A stretch of 64,000 nt of DNA, taken from an uncultured Odoribacter sp. Its GTDB lineage: Bacteria; Bacteroidota; Bacteroidia; Bacteroidales; Marinifilaceae. The DNA is taken from NCBI GenBank assembly GCA_944321165.1, contig CALUKE010000012.1:17965-81964 (forward strand), read 5' to 3'. Numbering within the stretch: the first letter of the stretch is position 1; the number at the start of each line of letters is the position of its first letter. The notes beneath the pieces were generated by a model, which did not search any database, was not told the origin of the DNA, and saw only the letters and a program-made list of their open reading frames with translations. A program made the position numbers and the translations under genes. Of the stretch, positions 61,955-64,000 are shown in pieces.

Positions 61955-63229
61955 TTATTTTTCCATCACAACCCGAAACCCAAGATACCGATTTCCAAAA
62001 CCCTGTGTATAAGAATCCGAATAGCCATTATAAAACTTTCCTCTCAGCAGTACTGCTGAAGTTTCCCAACTCCCGCCTCTTGCCCGACGCTCAGATCCAG
62101 GCAATTTTTCACTCTCAGCATGAAATGCATCGATATAATCACTGCACATCTCTTTCACATTCCCCGACATATCATATAATCCCAGTTCATTCGGTTTTTT
62201 TTGACCGACAGGATGCAATTTCCCCTGACAATTCTCTTTCACCCATCCCACCTCCAGCGGATCATTCGAACCGGCATAAGGATAATTACGACTGAACTGT
62301 CCTCCCGTTGCCGCATATTCCCATTCGATATCCTGCGGCAATCGGAACTTTTGTCCGGTCAACGCCGACAATTTCTTACAAAATGCCAAAGCCTGATAAT
62401 AAGTAATATTATTTATCGGCAATAAATCACCCTTATCTATCGAAGGATTGTTTTTCATTACAGCCTGCCACAAAGCCTGGGTGACCTCTGTCTGTCCCAT
62501 ATAAAACCCGGAAACAAAGCAAACCTGTTTATTCCGATAATTAAAGTTTCCACCATCAACATATACCATTTTCAACGAATGATTGCTACCCGGTAACGTA
62601 ATGACCCGCGTCTTCTGCTCAGGAGAAACAACCGGCTCTTCAGACACAGTCACCTCAACCTCTTCTTGAGAAGAATCTTTCAGATTTTTTATATAAGCAA
62701 TTAAAAACTTGTCCAAAACACCATATTCTTTTTGTTTTCCACAGGAAATTTTTTCCCAGCCATGAATTTGACCATTCCATCGATATCCATGCGATACATT
62801 ATGCACATAATAATTATCCTCCGAAATACCCACACTAAGGAAAGAATGAGAGAGCCCCTCTGATTTTATGTAACTAACACCGACCCAGTCATTCTCATAC
62901 AAATTAAAGGAAACCATCTGCACGGCCTCGCCATCCGAAGAAAGCTCTTCATCGTCGCCAGATTCTTCCCAATAAGTACATTGTCCTCTATGCAAAGTTA
63001 TCTTCCATCCCATTTTATAAGAAGAACAAGTCATACCGTCCATTGACTTGGATATATATATCGTATCAACAAATGCCTCTATCACTCGAACAAGCCGGTC
63101 ACTTGCCACACCGGATGGATCACAACGATATTCATTAGCATCGCAAACAATCTTAAGCTGTTGTGCATACACCTTCGTATATGTTCCCCAGCTCAAAATA
63201 AACATAAACATAAAAATAAATCGTGTCAT
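61955..63229 (-). CDS. Exported SUMF1/FGE-domain protein lacking FGE cysteines
   Basis: The product is about 424 residues from ATG 63229. A signal peptide (MTRFIFMFMFILSWGTYTKVYAQ) is followed by an unrecognised N-terminal region (about 25-205) and a C-terminal sulfatase-modifying-factor domain: MVYVDGGNFNY, GQTEVTQALWQAVM, RLPQDIEWEYAATGG, GLYDMSGNVKEMCSDY and RARGGSWETSAVLLRG. True formylglycine-generating enzymes carry catalytic cysteines just after RGGSW, and none is present. This is therefore more like the structural SUMF1-fold proteins (GldJ/GldK-type) than a sulfatase activator. The longer frame to 63271 would bury the signal. Confidence 0.85.
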   Translation of the reverse strand: MTRFIFMFMFILSWGTYTKVYAQQLKIVCDANEYRCDPSGVASDRLVRVIEAFVDTIYISKSMDGMTCSSYKMGWKITLHRGQCTYWEESGDDEELSSDGEAVQMVSFNLYENDWVGVSYIKSEGLSHSFLSVGISEDNYYVHNVSHGYRWNGQIHGWEKISCGKQKEYGVLDKFLIAYIKNLKDSSQEEVEVTVSEEPVVSPEQKTRVITLPGSNHSLKMVYVDGGNFNYRNKQVCFVSGFYMGQTEVTQALWQAVMKNNPSIDKGDLLPINNITYYQALAFCKKLSALTGQKFRLPQDIEWEYAATGGQFSRNYPYAGSNDPLEVGWVKENCQGKLHPVGQKKPNELGLYDMSGNVKEMCSDYIDAFHAESEKLPGSERRARGGSWETSAVLLRGKFYNGYSDSYTQGFGNRYLGFRVVMEK

Positions 63230-63354
63230 AATCAAAGAATGCTTTTCCCTGTCAAAGATAGGAAAAAGCATTCAAAACGAATGATTCAGAAAATATTTAT
63301 CACCAAACAATCCCGACCCTAATCCCAAGATTGCTGAAACTGTTCCAAACAGAA

Positions 63355-63921
63355 TTAAAAACCAAATATTTCTTTCAATTTTTCATCCATCTTCTCATGA
63401 GGTTCTCCTCCACCGCCATACCGTCCGATGATCATACCGTTTTTATCAATCAGGATTTTTGTCGGCAAAGAATGAATACCATAGCGTTCACTGATATCCT
63501 CCGAGCGATCAAAATCATTCCCGACCATCTTCAGGCCTCTCAAAACATGATGAAAAAGAGCAATATCGTCCTGCTCGACTGCAGTCCGCCATTTTTCCTC
63601 ATCCGAATCATCGTCAGAAACGCAAACCACTTCCAAACCGCTCTCCCTATATTTCTGATACAACTCTTTCAAATGAGGATTGCTTTTCCGACATGGAACG
63701 CACCAACTGGCCCAAAAATCCACAATCACGTATTTTCCACGCAAATCTTTCAAAGCAAACCATTCGCCATTAATATCCTTTTTGGCAAACAAAGCTGCAG
63801 GACTTCCCGGAGAACCATTTTTCAATTTCTGTATTTCAACAAGAAGTTTTTGGGCAAAATCACTCTTCTGGATTCGTTCACTCAAACAATCGAATGCAGC
63901 TTGAGCTTCCAGATAAGACAT
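63355..63921 (-). CDS. TlpA-like thiol-disulfide protein, short form without signal peptide
   Basis: The product (188 residues) has a thioredoxin-like domain with YVIVDFWASWCVPCRKSNPH (active site WCVPC) and the cis-Pro segment IHSLPTKILID. Its first 50 residues resemble the end of the helical linker normally found behind an N-terminal DUF4369 domain in Bacteroidales TlpA proteins. That domain and the signal peptide are missing. An in-frame TAA lies at 63940-63942 and all three frames upstream hit stops. It may be a 5'-truncated remnant or a cytoplasmic short form. Confidence 0.7.
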   Translation of the reverse strand: MSYLEAQAAFDCLSERIQKSDFAQKLLVEIQKLKNGSPGSPAALFAKKDINGEWFALKDLRGKYVIVDFWASWCVPCRKSNPHLKELYQKYRESGLEVVCVSDDDSDEEKWRTAVEQDDIALFHHVLRGLKMVGNDFDRSEDISERYGIHSLPTKILIDKNGMIIGRYGGGGEPHEKMDEKLKEIFGF

Positions 63922-64000
63922 CGAATTTATTTTAGATTTTTATCGGTTTGACTTAACCGATTGAAGAATAAACTTTTAGCGAATTATTTGAGAAATAGAG

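Noticed and set aside
61955..63229. Sulfatase-activating formylglycine-generating enzyme
   Set aside because: The catalytic cysteines expected after RGGSW are absent and no sulfatase gene is nearby.
63331..63951. 206-codon plus-strand open frame
   Set aside because: Antisense to the TlpA-like gene with its clear WCVPC site.
1..64000. CRISPR array, insertion sequence, prophage or integrative element
   Set aside because: No regularly spaced repeats, transposase, integrase or phage genes were found. The only large inverted structure is the palindrome at 37844-37974.

Overview
The window looks like chromosome of an anaerobic gut member of the Bacteroidales, most probably the Odoribacter/Butyricimonas group. 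The evidence is SusC/SusD outer-membrane systems with ECF sigma/FecR pairs, a fused MurF-alanine racemase, a fused SecD-SecF, GldH, and promoters of the Bacteroidetes form (TTTG, about 19 nt, TAnnTTTG). The genus is inferred; the phylum is well supported.

Layout. 1-4908 (minus): ECF sigma factor, FecR anti-sigma factor and a SusC receptor cut by the left edge. 5052-8609 (plus): AraC-type regulator, glpD, a 2-hydroxyacid dehydrogenase. 8691-12650 (minus): MurF-Alr and cardiolipin synthase. 12721-19129 (plus): a tight run of prmC, recX, a glycosyltransferase, a HIT/GalT-like DUF4922 protein, a SpoIID/LytB protein and an AmpG-like transporter. 19470-25875: metG (minus), then ldcA, gldH, trmB, mnmA (plus), then ddl (minus). 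26105-32282 (plus): MATE transporter, mdh, a retropepsin-like protease, secDF. 32371-37745: an [FeFe]-hydrogenase locus with a sensory HydS, a SpoIIE phosphatase, two NuoE-like [2Fe-2S] proteins, a group B-type HydA and a convergent RsbW-like ATPase. 38175-45410 (minus): a sufBCDSE-sufT operon ending in the H-cluster maturase hydG. 45643-47296 (plus): thiL and an unknown acidic protein. 47514-51082 (minus): cobalamin riboswitch, TonB receptor, lipoprotein CbiK. 51331-60522 (plus): ECF sigma, FecR, SusC, SusD, DUF4843 and PKD-like lipoproteins. 60626-63921: RRM protein, tRNA-Phe, HAD phosphatase, a SUMF1-like protein and a short TlpA-like protein.

How it fits together. Several genes concern peptidoglycan: MurF-Alr and Ddl build the D-Ala-D-Ala stem, and LdcA, AmpG, SpoIID and the DUF4922/glycosyltransferase pair suggest recycling. 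The second theme is hydrogen. A catalytic hydrogenase lies beside a putative H2 sensor whose neighbours (SpoIIE phosphatase, RsbW-like kinase) resemble a partner-switching pathway, and the Fe-S assembly operon next door carries hydG.

The most promising undescribed material is (a) this H2-sensing locus and (b) the roughly 270-nt leader of the RsbW-like gene. That leader holds a promoter, a 5' hairpin, a 131-bp imperfect palindrome and an alternative hairpin followed by seven T residues, which together look like a conditional terminator. No CRISPR array, insertion sequence, prophage or rRNA was seen.
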